Below are positions 1 to 8,851 of a stretch of DNA of 37,502 nt, in pieces. The notes beneath the pieces are model-generated. The model was not told the DNA's origin, ran no database searches, and saw only the letters and a program-made list of their open reading frames with translations. The stretch's first letter is position 1. The number at the start of each line of letters is the position of its first letter. The stretch spans positions 1 to 37,502 of the forward strand of contig JAFAAL010000036.1 of assembly GCA_023426575.1 (NCBI GenBank), given 5' to 3'. Origin of the DNA: Bacillota bacterium (GTDB taxonomy: Bacteria; Bacillota; Clostridia; Saccharofermentanales; DTU023). Position numbers and translations under genes: made by a program.

Positions 1-1
1 T

Positions 2-3000
2 CAAGATCTCAGCGGCAAGGTCGCCCTCATCGAGCGTGGCGAGATTAATTTTGAAGAAAAAATCATGAACGCTCAAGATCGGGGCGCCACGGCCGTCATC
101 ATCTTCCAGAATGAAGCAGAGGCCAACAGAATGATGGGCTTTGTCGTCACGAATCCCGATCAGTTTGAGATTGCTGCGTTCAGCACCCTGCGCGAGCCTG
201 GTCTCCGCATGAGAGAAGCTCTCCAAAATGGCAAGAAGGCCAGCGTGCCCTTTAATCTGGAGCTGCACTCTTATGACAATCCCGAGGCCGGGCAGATGTC
301 CTCCTTTACCTCCTGGGGACCCACGCCCGGACTCCAGCTCAAGCCAGAGATCAGCGCCCCAGGCGGGATGATCTACTCCGCAGTTGACGAGAATGGCGGC
401 AAGACTGAGTACGGCAATATGAGCGGAACCTCGATGGCGACGCCGCACGTCGCAGGGGCCGCCGCCCTCCTCAAGCAAGCGCATCAGCAAGCCGGCATCC
501 AACTCGGCATCCGGGAGCTCAAAGCTGTTTTGATGAATACGGCCACCGTTCTCTCAAATGCGGAGGACAACGCTCTCCCCTTCTCTCCGAGACGTCAGGG
601 CAGCGGCCTCATGCAGCTCGGCAATGCGATTAAATCGCGCGTCTACGCCATGGCCGCAGACCATAACGCCTATCTCGCCCTGGGCGAATTTAACGGGAGC
701 ACGACTGCCTCAATCAGCCTGCATAACTTCGGCGATAAGGAACTCTCTTTTAAACTGGCCGAGGCCAAGGTCTATACGGAAAAGACAGAGCGGGACGCCC
801 CCGCCAAGGTCATCGCCCTCGACGGTGCCTCTGTCAGCATGAGTTCTCCAGAAGTCAAGATCGCCCCCGGTCAGACTGTTGATCTCAGCTTCACGATCAA
901 TGCGGCTGGCAGCGAGAATAATTTCTGCGAGGGCTACATTAAGCTGAACTCTACGGATCCCGAGCAACCCGCGATCAATATTCCCTTCTTCGGCTTCAAT
1001 GGTGCCTGGGGCACTGCCGAGGGCGGCGGCGAGATTTTCACGCCTCTTTATAAGGGATTCGGGGGCCATCACTATATGACAGGTGAAGGCAAATATTTTA
1101 AAACGCTCGTTGAAGATAAGAATATTCTCTACTGGTATCCCGAGTTTATTGCTGAACATGGTATGACAGCTCTCAGAACTATCATGAAAGATGAGCGGGG
1201 ACGCGCGAAATCTGCGATCGCAGGCCAAGGTAAGTATTTTCTCACCACCTACGAACTCGCGCTCAGCATTTTAGGCAAGGAAGTTGCTTTTATCCTTCCC
1301 AACCTACTCACTCCGGTGGAGCCAGAGACCTATGCCTTCTCACCCAACGGCGACGGAGACTGTGATGTCATCTGGCCTCAACTGGCCAATCTCCGCGGGA
1401 TCGACAGACTCGACATCCATGTCGTCGACCAGAGCGGCAATGTCTTAATCCAAAACTTTACGGGTGAATCCTACCGTTCCCCCTCCTATTACTATGTGAG
1501 GCGCGGCCGGCCAGGAGCCATCAACCTCTCCTATGGCGGCTGGAATGGCTATCTCTACAATCCCGCAACCGGTTATAAGGATCAAAAAGCGGAGGAAGGC
1601 TCTTATAAGTTCGCGGTCGAGGCCCACGTCGGTCAGAACTCACAGCTTTTAGAAATGCCCTTTAAGCTCGACCTGACAGCCCCTACAGTGGAAGCTCAGA
1701 AAGATTACTCTAACAAGCCCAAACCCGCGCTCTATGACAAAGAGAAGGATAAGATCAGCCTGAACGTTCTCGTCAAGGATCCAGATTTGGCCGATGGCAG
1801 CCAGGGATCAGGGATCGACGTTAGGTCCTTTATTGTTAAACTCAATGGCCGTCAAATCATTGATAAAGATTTATCAGCCGTATACATGGACTTTGGTCGT
1901 GAGCCCTACTACGGCATCTCTATTGATAATGCGTCCAAATACATCGGCAGCAACGATCACGCTGAGATCAGCGTCACCGTACAGGACTGGGCGGCAAACA
2001 GAAGCGAAGAACTCATCTTCGACCAAATTCAAGGCTATGACAAGCTCTCCGATATCCTCTATCTCAAGGGAGAAGAGATCATTCAAGAGACAGAAGAGAA
2101 TACCTATCCCGTCAGCTATAACCTCGTGGACCAAGAGGCAGGTCTCGTCACGGGCTCAGAGGGACAATACAGCGTCCTGATGAGCGTCAAGAAGAAGGAT
2201 GAGCAGAAGATTCGCGTCCTCTTTGCGGGACAGGAGATCAGCCCGGATGCCAATGGCCAATATGCCATCCCCGTCGCCAATCAAGGCAAGCATGAGCTCT
2301 CTGTCGAGGTCCTGAATGCAGACGGAACGCTTAAGCGTACGGATAAGATCATCATCAGCTTAAAATTGTCGATTCCCGAGATCGAAATCGTCGACCCGCC
2401 GCAACAGATCTGGAACAACGATTTCCCCTACATTGAAGTTCCTGCGGACACCAGAGAGCTCGAACTGGCCGGCCGTGTCATCGACGACAGCTGGGCTGGT
2501 TCCGACTACTTTATCGAGTGGGTTCTGCTTCCGCTAAACAGGCAGAGTCGAAAAGAAAGCGAAGCCAGTTTCGGACAGATTGCCGTCGAAGAAGATAAGA
2601 ATTTTACGGCTAAAATCGCCAACGAAAACGGCTCCGTTGCCGAATGCATCTTGAGCATGCAGCTCATCGATCTCAATGGCAACCCCACGGAACAGGTTCT
2701 AATCCTGATCACTCCAGAGGGCAAGACCCCGCAAGAGGTCCTCACAGAGAGAGATCACTACATCGAATTTAATGAGTTTGACTTCTGGGATTGGCCACGT
2801 CTCTATCTCAACGGCAGCAGCAGCGTCCGCCCCTTCGGCAATCCTGATCCAGCAGAAGCTCAGCCCAGAGGAGAGCCGACGACGACGCCAAGTGAGTCTG
2901 AAAGCGAAACTGAAACGGAAACTGCGTCAGAAAGTGAAGCGGAAACGACAGGTACCGATGAGACAGAGTCGAGCACTGAAACAGAGACGAGTCCCGAAGT

Positions 3001-4636
3001 GACTCAGCCTGAAGACAGTGATGGCACAGAAAATAACACAACAGAGACAGAGACTGAGACCGAGACTGAGATTGGGACCGAGACAGAGACAGAGACAGAG
3101 ACTGAGACTGGGGCCACTGAACCCGAGGAGAATCCCACTCCGAGTGAAAATGAGCCTGGAACAGCTCTCTCGCCCCATCAACGCGGATTCGGCCATGTCC
3201 TAACGCTGGAGAAGGCCACGCTCAACGACGCTCTTGTCGAAGTCTCTCCCCTCCATGCTCCCAACGGACTGGAATCGGGCTATCTCTATACGCTCACTGG
3301 TTCGACCAAGTACACAGTGACTGAGCTCCTCGTCAACGGCAAGAACATCCCATTGGACAATCGTGGGAACTTCGCCTTTGATATCCAGATCCAGCGGGAT
3401 TACATGAACTACTTCAATATCAAGGTCAAGACAGGCGATCAGGAAGTCGTCAACACGAAGATGATCGTCGCCTATGACCCCGACGCTCCAGAAGTTAAGA
3501 TGAGCTACGATCCCGTGCCCAAATATGATGCACAACACAGCAATATAGATGATCCGACCGTGGACTACCAGCAAGAGCTGACGGGTACGATTTGGACCAG
3601 CGGCGATCAAGTCGATATCAAGCTTCTCGCCGAGGTCAAAGAGAAGGCGTTTGAGTCACGCGTCTATATCAATGGCAATGAGCGCGTCAGAAAATACGAT
3701 CAGTCCTACTCTGGCTATCAGTATTTCGAACAGGGCTATAGCTATGAAGAGACTGTGCCGACGAAGCTTGGCGAATGGCTGCTCGTACAGATCGGAGACG
3801 ACAGTGATCAATTCTATCGTGAGCGCCTCCTGGTCAAGAAGGATGAGACGGCTCCAATCGTCACGATTAGCCGCCAACCTGATCAGGACAAGGCCAAAGA
3901 AGAGGATCAGCCCAATTTCAGCTGGGAGGCTCATGATCCCGAGAGCGATATTCTCCGGACCATCGTCGTCGTCGAACGTTTCGTCGACGGTGTCTGGCAG
4001 CCCTACGAATACACAGAGGGCGCCGCTCTCCCCGCTGGCAAGTACAGAATTACTGTGACGGCCATTAACTATGCGGGCCTGCAGAGCTCTGCAAGTAGCG
4101 AGATTGAGGTCGAGGGCAAGCCTGAAGAAGAGAAGCCTGAGACACCAGAGGGCATCGTCTTCAACTATCCCGCCCATTTCGTCTATGAGCTCAATGAGGA
4201 TCCTCGCGCCATTCTCGCCGGCCTCACTGCCACAAAGAACGGCATGCCTCTTAGCATTGAAGTCGAGGAGCCCGAGAAGATCGACACCTCGATCCCGGGC
4301 AACAGGGGTATCGGCTACCTCATCCTGCGCGATCCAGCAACGGGTGAGATCATCGCACGTTATCCCTTCAGCTATCGCGTCCGAAACGTGGTCATCGTGC
4401 CTCAACCCGATCTGGCTGATCGGAATGACACGATCAGATTGCCCTCCTACCACTTCCCCAGCGTGCTCGTTGCAGACCGCTATCAGAAGGAAGAACAGGC
4501 CAAGGCTAGCGTCACAAGCAGCAAAACGCCGAGTCGTCCCATCCCTGCCACGGGCGAAAAGAGATGGAGCCCCATCTGGAGCCTCTACCTCCTGACGATG
4601 GCAGCAGCACTCATCCTGCTGCGTCGCCGCAAGTAG
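2..4636 (+). CDS. Cell-wall-anchored subtilisin-like serine protease (lactocepin/C5a-peptidase type), 5' partial
   Basis: The reading frame is open from base 2, so the N terminus, signal peptide and the catalytic Asp and His lie upstream of the window; about 1544 residues remain. Visible in order: the end of a protease-associated (PA) domain (GKVALIERG, then MNAQDRGATAVIIF); the S8 serine motif GTSMATPH with the catalytic Ser codon at 431-433; an Fn3-like domain typical of C5a peptidase and lactocepin (about 660-1005); a FlgD/Ig-like segment starting SPNGDGD (near 1337); further beta-rich Ig-like repeats; a Thr/Glu/Ser-rich stalk (about 2873-3160); more Ig-like domains; and a C-terminal sorting signal. 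The family cleaves extracellular proteins for nutrition or for breaking host defence proteins; the substrate cannot be read from the sequence. Terminator hairpins follow directly. Confidence 0.93.
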   Translation, partial: QDLSGKVALIERGEINFEEKIMNAQDRGATAVIIFQNEAEANRMMGFVVTNPDQFEIAAFSTLREPGLRMREALQNGKKASVPFNLELHSYDNPEAGQMSSFTSWGPTPGLQLKPEISAPGGMIYSAVDENGGKTEYGNMSGTSMATPHVAGAAALLKQAHQQAGIQLGIRELKAVLMNTATVLSNAEDNALPFSPRRQGSGLMQLGNAIKSRVYAMAADHNAYLALGEFNGSTTASISLHNFGDKELSFKLAEAKVYTEKTERDAPAKVIALDGASVSMSSPEVKIAPGQTVDLSFTINAAGSENNFCEGYIKLNSTDPEQPAINIPFFGFNGAWGTAEGGGEIFTPLYKGFGGHHYMTGEGKYFKTLVEDKNILYWYPEFIAEHGMTALRTIMKDERGRAKSAIAGQGKYFLTTYELALSILGKEVAFILPNLLTPVEPETYAFSPNGDGDCDVIWPQLANLRGIDRLDIHVVDQSGNVLIQNFTGESYRSPSYYYVRRGRPGAINLSYGGWNGYLYNPATGYKDQKAEEGSYKFAVEAHVGQNSQLLEMPFKLDLTAPTVEAQKDYSNKPKPALYDKEKDKISLNVLVKDPDLADGSQGSGIDVRSFIVKLNGRQIIDKDLSAVYMDFGREPYYGISIDNASKYIGSNDHAEISVTVQDWAANRSEELIFDQIQGYDKLSDILYLKGEEIIQETEENTYPVSYNLVDQEAGLVTGSEGQYSVLMSVKKKDEQKIRVLFAGQEISPDANGQYAIPVANQGKHELSVEVLNADGTLKRTDKIIISLKLSIPEIEIVDPPQQIWNNDFPYIEVPADTRELELAGRVIDDSWAGSDYFIEWVLLPLNRQSRKESEASFGQIAVEEDKNFTAKIANENGSVAECILSMQLIDLNGNPTEQVLILITPEGKTPQEVLTERDHYIEFNEFDFWDWPRLYLNGSSSVRPFGNPDPAEAQPRGEPTTTPSESESETETETASESEAETTGTDETESSTETETSPEVTQPEDSDGTENNTTETETETETEIGTETETETETETGATEPEENPTPSENEPGTALSPHQRGFGHVLTLEKATLNDALVEVSPLHAPNGLESGYLYTLTGSTKYTVTELLVNGKNIPLDNRGNFAFDIQIQRDYMNYFNIKVKTGDQEVVNTKMIVAYDPDAPEVKMSYDPVPKYDAQHSNIDDPTVDYQQELTGTIWTSGDQVDIKLLAEVKEKAFESRVYINGNERVRKYDQSYSGYQYFEQGYSYEETVPTKLGEWLLVQIGDDSDQFYRERLLVKKDETAPIVTISRQPDQDKAKEEDQPNFSWEAHDPESDILRTIVVVERFVDGVWQPYEYTEGAALPAGKYRITVTAINYAGLQSSASSEIEVEGKPEEEKPETPEGIVFNYPAHFVYELNEDPRAILAGLTATKNGMPLSIEVEEPEKIDTSIPGNRGIGYLILRDPATGEIIARYPFSYRVRNVVIVPQPDLADRNDTIRLPSYHFPSVLVADRYQKEEQAKASVTSSKTPSRPIPATGEKRWSPIWSLYLLTMAAALILLRRRK
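2873..3160 (+). repeat. Thr/Glu/Ser-rich stalk coded by hexanucleotide tandem repeats
   Basis: This stretch of the protease gene codes for a low-complexity run of Thr-Glu and Ser-Glu pairs. The densest part, about 3041-3110, is a tandem array of six-base units of the form GAGACN coding for Glu-Thr. The unit is a multiple of three, so slippage would lengthen or shorten the stalk without breaking the frame. Such acidic spacers in wall proteins usually hold functional domains away from the peptidoglycan; that role is inferred here. Confidence 0.85.
4541..4633 (+). other. Sortase-type cell-wall sorting signal (IPATG variant)
   Basis: The last 31 residues of the protease read IPATG-E, then a hydrophobic stretch of roughly 17 residues (IWSLYLLTMAAALILL) and a positively charged RRRK tail. 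This is the tripartite layout of a class A sortase substrate, with Ile in place of the usual Leu of LPXTG. No sortase gene is present in the window. Confidence 0.85.
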
Positions 4637-4648
4637 CGGCGCGGCAAT

Positions 4649-4714
4649 GGGAGCTGGCAAGCGCCAGCTCCCCAAGAAAAAATGCCCCCCGATCGGGGGG
4701 CATTTTTATTTTTT
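4649..4714 (+). terminator. Double hairpin, rho-independent terminator, probably bidirectional
   Basis: Thirteen bases after the protease stop is a 10-bp stem with loop AAGC (4649-4672). A second, fully palindromic hairpin follows (4678-4707): A-tract, TGCCCCCC, centre GATC, GGGGGGCA, T-tract. A further T-run ends at 4714. The A-tract on the left gives a U-run on the other strand too, so it can also end the minus-strand perR-peroxiredoxin transcript, whose last gene stops at 4736. Confidence 0.9.
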
Positions 4715-4735
4715 AAACCCTAAAGCTTAGTCAGA

Positions 4736-5428
4736 CTAATCCTGCTTCTTGTCCTTCTGGAAGGCGAAGTACCAGTCGAGGAGGTTGACGTCCTCTTTGC
4801 CCTTCATCTCCATGCGCTCTCTGGCAGCAGGGGTGGTGGCAGGGGGCGGCAGGATGACGTCCTTACCAGGTTCCCAGTTGGCCGGGGTGGCGATGTGGTC
4901 GCGGTCTGCGGCCTGCAGGGCGATCAGGACACGCTTGATCTCATCCATGTTGCGGCCGGTGCTCGCCGGATAGTAGAGGATGGTGCGGACAATGCCCTCG
5001 GGATCGATGATGAAGACGGCACGGACGGTGGAGGTCTTGCTGCCGGCGTGCAGCATGCCATACTTGGTCGAGACTTCCTTGTCGATGTCGGCGATCAGCG
5101 GGAAGTCGATCTTGAGATCCTTGATATTGTTCCAGCACTTGCCCTCGAGGTCACGGAGCCAGGCGATGTGGGAGTGTATGGAGTCGATGGAAAGTCCGAT
5201 CAGTTCGCAGTTCAGACCCTTCAGCTCTTCTGCCATGCTGGCGAAGGTCATGAATTCCGTGGAGCAGACGGGGGTGAAGTCTGCGGGGTGGGAGAAGAGA
5301 ATGACCCACTTGCCCTGGTAGTCAGCAGGGAAGTTGATCTCACCTTGGGTGGTTTCGGCGGTGAAGGCAGGGGCGGGATCACCGATGAGGGGCAGATTGA
5401 TGTGTTCACAAGTTTTCTTGTCTTCCAT
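4736..5428 (-). CDS. Peroxiredoxin, AhpC/Prx6 type
   Basis: Thiol peroxidase of 230 residues that reduces hydrogen peroxide and organic hydroperoxides in the cytoplasm. The peroxidatic Cys is C55 in the motif PADFTPVCSTEF, with the typical SIDS segment and a conserved Arg in STVRAVF. The long C-terminal arm (ATPANWEPGKDVILPPP, then DWYFAF) is that of the Prx6/archaeal-type subgroup. Where many relatives carry a Cys in the WYF segment this protein has Ala, so resolution would have to use C74, C98 or an outside thiol. The start has a strong AGGAGG site. It lies 11 bases downstream of perR on the same strand, so the two are surely cotranscribed and induced by peroxide through the Per-box at 5968. 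Confidence 0.92.
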   Translation of the reverse strand: MEDKKTCEHINLPLIGDPAPAFTAETTQGEINFPADYQGKWVILFSHPADFTPVCSTEFMTFASMAEELKGLNCELIGLSIDSIHSHIAWLRDLEGKCWNNIKDLKIDFPLIADIDKEVSTKYGMLHAGSKTSTVRAVFIIDPEGIVRTILYYPASTGRNMDEIKRVLIALQAADRDHIATPANWEPGKDVILPPPATTPAARERMEMKGKEDVNLLDWYFAFQKDKKQD

Positions 5429-5439
5429 GAGATATCCTC

Positions 5440-5952
5440 CTATTTTTTCTGGGTTTTCTTGCCCAGTTTTTGATGGGGCTCGGCACAGTCAGGACAGCTG
5501 CCAAAGAAGCTGAGATCCCAGTTCTCGATGCGCAGCTGCGGATGTCCCTCCTCGATATAGCTCTCGAGAGGGGCGATGAGCTCCGACGGCAGGTCGAGAT
5601 TGAAGATCTTCTTACACTTTTGACAGTAGAAATGACAGTGGTCGTGCGTGTCGATGTCATAGCGGCGATCGTTGTCGCCGAGCTTGAGTTCATTGACGAG
5701 GCCGGCCGCGACGAAGGCGCGGATGTTGTTGTAGACCGTTGCCCGCGAGAGCGTGGGAATGTTCTGCTCTTTCAGTCCGCGATAGATCATGTCCGCCGTC
5801 GGATGGTTGCGGTGGCTGTAGAGATACTCCAAGATGGAGACGCGCTGGTGGGAAATACTGAGCCCAGTTCCGCGCAAAATCTCGACCAATTCCGCATATT
5901 CCGGGACTCTCGGCAATTCATTGGAATGTTTTGCTTCGGTCTGCATGGCCAT
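5440..5952 (-). CDS. perR: Fur-family peroxide-responsive repressor PerR
   Basis: Metal-dependent repressor of 170 residues. The N-terminal winged helix contains HPTADMIY and LSRATVYNNIRAF, the DNA-recognition region of the family. Two CxxC pairs (C110/C113 and C153/C156) form the structural zinc site. Regulatory metal ligands align with Bacillus PerR as H50, D99, H105 and H107, but the fifth position (Asp104 in B. subtilis) is Asn118. PerR is preferred over Fur because of the neighbouring peroxiredoxin and the Per-box over its own promoter, which implies autoregulation. The start is chosen for AAGGAG seven bases upstream; a second Met codon follows two codons later. Confidence 0.88.
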   Translation of the reverse strand: MAMQTEAKHSNELPRVPEYAELVEILRGTGLSISHQRVSILEYLYSHRNHPTADMIYRGLKEQNIPTLSRATVYNNIRAFVAAGLVNELKLGDNDRRYDIDTHDHCHFYCQKCKKIFNLDLPSELIAPLESYIEEGHPQLRIENWDLSFFGSCPDCAEPHQKLGKKTQKK

Positions 5953-5967
5953 GGACGAACTCCTTAC

Positions 5968-5982
5968 TTAGAATGATTATAG
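5968..5982 (-). promoter_or_regulatory. Per-box overlapping the -10 of perR-prx
   Basis: The plus-strand sequence TTAGAATGATTATAG matches 13 of 15 bases of the Bacillus Per-box consensus TTATAATNATTATAA. Read on the minus strand it contains TATAAT (5981-5976), a good -10 for the perR operon, so bound PerR would block RNA polymerase. It sits 15 bases before the perR start codon. No convincing -35 could be picked. Confidence 0.75.
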
Positions 5983-6043
5983 TTTAATAAGGAGTGTAAT
6001 AAATTCAAGGCAGGGGACAAAACGGTAACCTGTGCCCTCGCCT

Positions 6044-6514
6044 CTAGTCGAGAAAGTCTTCAGGCGCCCCGATCTCGTCGCTCTCTTCACCCAGCAGGTG
6101 GAGGGCCGTATGCCAGGCAAGGACGGCACATTTGACGCGGGCCGGCATATGCGAAATATCGGCAAAAGCCATCGCATCGCCCAGTTCCTCCGCTTCGTGC
6201 TCTGTGACCTCCCCCTCGCGGATGAGTTTGAGGAAGTCTCGGAGGACAGATTTGGCCTCGTCGACCGTCTTGCCGCGCAGGATCTGCGCCATGATCGAGG
6301 CTGAGGCCGTGGAGATCGCGCAGCCGACGCCCTGGAAGGCACAGTCCTCGATCACCTGAGTCTCGGGATTGATCTTCAGTTCGAGGGAGAGCTCGTCGCC
6401 ACAAGAGGGGTTCTTGCCCTCCCCAGCGTGGGTCGGGTGCTCGAGCGAGCGACGCTCCCGTGGGTTCCTGCTCTCTTCGAGAATTAATTGTTTATAGAGA
6501 TCTTGTAAGTCCAT
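6044..6514 (-). CDS. sufU: SufU-type sulfur-transfer protein of the SUF system
   Basis: Zinc-binding, IscU-like protein of 156 residues that accepts persulfide sulfur from SufS and passes it towards the SufBCD scaffold. The three conserved cysteines are C38 (NPSCGDE), C65 (GVGCAIS) and C129 (ARVKCAVLAWHT), and D40 completes the zinc site. The insertion between the second and third Cys (GEVTEHEAEELGDAMAF) is typical of SufU rather than IscU. It is the last gene of the suf operon, 34 bases after sufS. The ribosome site is weak (GAGG very close to the ATG). Confidence 0.93.
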   Translation of the reverse strand: MDLQDLYKQLILEESRNPRERRSLEHPTHAGEGKNPSCGDELSLELKINPETQVIEDCAFQGVGCAISTASASIMAQILRGKTVDEAKSVLRDFLKLIREGEVTEHEAEELGDAMAFADISHMPARVKCAVLAWHTALHLLGEESDEIGAPEDFLD

Positions 6515-6548
6515 GGCCTCATTATACTGGAACTTTTCGTCCCAGGAG

Positions 6549-7790
6549 CTAGAGAGCTAATCCGAGAACCTCTGGCACCTCGCGGAGGGCCGCGGCGAGG
6601 CGGGCGACTTCTTCTTCTGAGTTGTAGAAGCTGAAACTTGCGCGGCAAGTGCTGTTCAGGCCGAGGTAGTGATGCAGCGGCTCGGCGCAGTGGTGGCCGG
6701 CGCGAATCGCGATGCCGCGCTCATTGACGATCGTCGCGATGTCGTGGGGATGCGCCCCCTCCATCGTAAAGGGGACAACGGCGCCGTGCGGCCTGTCTTC
6801 TCCTGTCGCGGCATAGAGGCTGAGGCCCGGGATATCGCGGAGGGAGGCGATGGCCAAGTCCGTCAGATGCTGCTCATATTGATCAATGGCCTCGAGGCCG
6901 ATACCCTCCATATAGTTGATGGCGGCCATCAGGCCGACCGCGGCCTCGACATTCATCGTTCCGGCCTCAAAGCGAGTGGCGGGCCGCGCAAAGACGGCCG
7001 ACTGCTCCGTCACCGACTCGATCATGTCACCGCCGTAGTGAAAGGGCGGGAGCTTTTCGAGCTCGCTGTAACGTCCCCAGAGGACGCCTATGCCCATCGG
7101 GGCATACATCTTGTGGCCGGAAAAGGCGCCGAAGTCGCAGCCGATCTCGCGGACGTCAGAGGGGGCGTGCGGCACGAGCTGCGTGAGATCCGCGATGGTG
7201 AGAGCGCCGTATTCTTTGGCTTTTGCAAAATATTGACTGAGCGCTGGCCGCGTGCCCGTGACATTGGAGCAGGCGGTCAGGGCGACGATTTTAGTTTTTT
7301 CGTTGAGCTTCGCGAGGTAGTCGTCAAAATCGATCTCGCGATTTTCGTCGAGGTAGCAGTAGACGAGTTTTGCGCCCGTGCGCTGGGCGACGAATTGCCA
7401 GGGGATGAGGTTCGCGTGGTGCTCGAGGATGGAGATCAGGATCTCGTCGCCTGGCTTGAGACTCGGCTCGAGGGTGTAGGCCAAGAGGTTTAAGCTCTCG
7501 GTCGCGCTCTTGCTGAAGATGACCTCGCTGACGCGGTAGGCGTGGATCAGCTGGGCGACGCGTCGGCGGGCCTGCTCGTAGAGCTCTGTCGCGCGGTTGG
7601 CCAGCTGGTGGGCGCCGCGGTGGGGGTTGGCATTGGCGCTCAGGTAGTAGTCATTCAGGGCGTCGAGGACGGCGCGCGGCTTCTGGGTCGTCGCCGCATT
7701 GTCGAGGTAGGCCAGGGGGTAGCGGCCGACCTCAGTTGCGAGAATCGGGAAGTCACGGCGGATCTCTCTGACTTGATCTTGACTTAGCAT
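6549..7790 (-). CDS. sufS: Cysteine desulfurase SufS
   Basis: Pyridoxal-phosphate enzyme of 413 residues that turns cysteine into alanine and a protein-bound persulfide, the sulfur source for Fe-S assembly. The PLP lysine is K227 in FSGHKMYAP, and the persulfide-carrying cysteine is C368 in RAGHHCAEPL, the SufS (group II) signature. The PLP-stacking segment reads DLTQLVPH, where DGAQ-VPH is commoner. Length is normal for the family. It lies between sufD (15 bases) and sufU (34 bases) in one transcription unit. Confidence 0.95.
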   Translation of the reverse strand: MLSQDQVREIRRDFPILATEVGRYPLAYLDNAATTQKPRAVLDALNDYYLSANANPHRGAHQLANRATELYEQARRRVAQLIHAYRVSEVIFSKSATESLNLLAYTLEPSLKPGDEILISILEHHANLIPWQFVAQRTGAKLVYCYLDENREIDFDDYLAKLNEKTKIVALTACSNVTGTRPALSQYFAKAKEYGALTIADLTQLVPHAPSDVREIGCDFGAFSGHKMYAPMGIGVLWGRYSELEKLPPFHYGGDMIESVTEQSAVFARPATRFEAGTMNVEAAVGLMAAINYMEGIGLEAIDQYEQHLTDLAIASLRDIPGLSLYAATGEDRPHGAVVPFTMEGAHPHDIATIVNERGIAIRAGHHCAEPLHHYLGLNSTCRASFSFYNSEEEVARLAAALREVPEVLGLAL

Positions 7791-7805
7791 AGCTCCCTCT
7801 CGCCG

Positions 7806-8849
7806 CTATCTGGCGGCGTCTAATTTGGCCAAGATGTCCTCGAGGACGGCCGCCTTGAGCTCGCTGTTCGGCAGAATGTCGAGGACGTTCGAGAAGCGCG
7901 AGGCGATGATCATCTTCTCAGCCTCACGGCGCTCGAAGCCGCGGCTCTGGACGTAGTAGACCATGGCGGGGTCGAGGCGGCCAGCGGAGGCCGCGTGATT
8001 GCCCTCAACATTGTCTTCGCCGCTCAGGAGCAGCGGGATGGCGTAGCTTCTCACCGTGTCGTCGAGGAGGGTGACGTATTCGCTCTCGTCGCCGACGGAG
8101 CCACTGGAGCCACGGCGGAAGTCAATAGTCCCGCGAAAGACCTTGCGCGCGCGATCCATCAGGGCGCCATTGACCTGCAGCTTGCTCTGGGCCTGCTGGC
8201 CATGGTGGATCAGCTTGTAATTGTAGTCATAGCACTCGTCCTCGCGGCCGAAGTAGATGCTCTGGCAGTCGAAGAGGGCTCTCGAGTCGAGATGGGCCTC
8301 GAGGTCGAGGGCGTGGCTGCCTGCGCCGGAGTCGGCGATGACCAGGCGGACCTCGGCGTCGGGCTCGAGTTGGACCTGGACGCGCATGCGGCTGGCGGCC
8401 TCTGCACTCATCTGCTGGATGAGGAAGAGGAGGAGGCGGGAGCCGCCCTCGGCTCGAATTTGAATCTCGCTCTGGCGCTGGACGGGCTGATCCCCGTCAT
8501 CACTGTAGGCGAGGATGATCTCGCTGTCGCTGCCCGCCAGAGCCTCGAGCTCGAGGAGCTCGTTGAGCTCTCTCTGCTCACGCCCGAGACGTATCTCCTT
8601 TTGCTGGAGGTAGCGATCGCCCGGGACGAGCTTGAGTCGATGATGCTCGGGCTCAGTGCTGATACTGAGCTCTGGCACGCTCAGCTTGTTGACCCCGCCG
8701 TGGCGGAAGGTCGAGACGGGGATGATGTCGCCTGCTTCTGGCCTCGCATAGTGGAGCTGGCCCGTGAATTCATCGCCCGGGTGGAGCTCTGCGACCTTTT
8801 GGACCGCTTCGATCTCTGCTCTCAATTGTTCTCTCATATCTCGCGGCAT
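7806..8849 (-). CDS. sufD: SUF scaffold subunit SufD
   Basis: Paralogue of SufB that forms the SufBC2D scaffold on which Fe-S clusters are built. At 347 residues it is somewhat short for SufD, with a divergent N-terminal half. The C-terminal beta-helix and helical end are clear: EGNHAASAGRLDPAMVYYVQSRG followed by EAEKMIIASRFSNVLD. The conserved His in GNHAAS corresponds to the functionally important His of E. coli SufD. The first ATG is preferred because AAGGGA lies eight bases upstream. It starts two bases after the sufB stop. Confidence 0.9.
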   Translation of the reverse strand: MPRDMREQLRAEIEAVQKVAELHPGDEFTGQLHYARPEAGDIIPVSTFRHGGVNKLSVPELSISTEPEHHRLKLVPGDRYLQQKEIRLGREQRELNELLELEALAGSDSEIILAYSDDGDQPVQRQSEIQIRAEGGSRLLLFLIQQMSAEAASRMRVQVQLEPDAEVRLVIADSGAGSHALDLEAHLDSRALFDCQSIYFGREDECYDYNYKLIHHGQQAQSKLQVNGALMDRARKVFRGTIDFRRGSSGSVGDESEYVTLLDDTVRSYAIPLLLSGEDNVEGNHAASAGRLDPAMVYYVQSRGFERREAEKMIIASRFSNVLDILPNSELKAAVLEDILAKLDAAR

Positions 8850-8851
8850 GG

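Noticed and set aside
3041..3110. Short direct repeats considered as a CRISPR array (also 35154-35250)
   Set aside because: Units are 6 or 18 bases with no unique spacers and lie inside coding frames of low-complexity protein linkers.
3656..4675. 339-codon open frame on the minus strand inside the protease gene
   Set aside because: It lies opposite a well-supported protein, has no ribosome site or recognisable motif, and runs through the terminator hairpin.
6669..7493. Long open frame on the plus strand opposite sufS, and similar ones opposite sufD (7995-9002) and sufB (9572-10330)
   Set aside because: They are antisense shadows caused by GC-rich third codon positions; the opposite strand has clear suf motifs and these frames show none.
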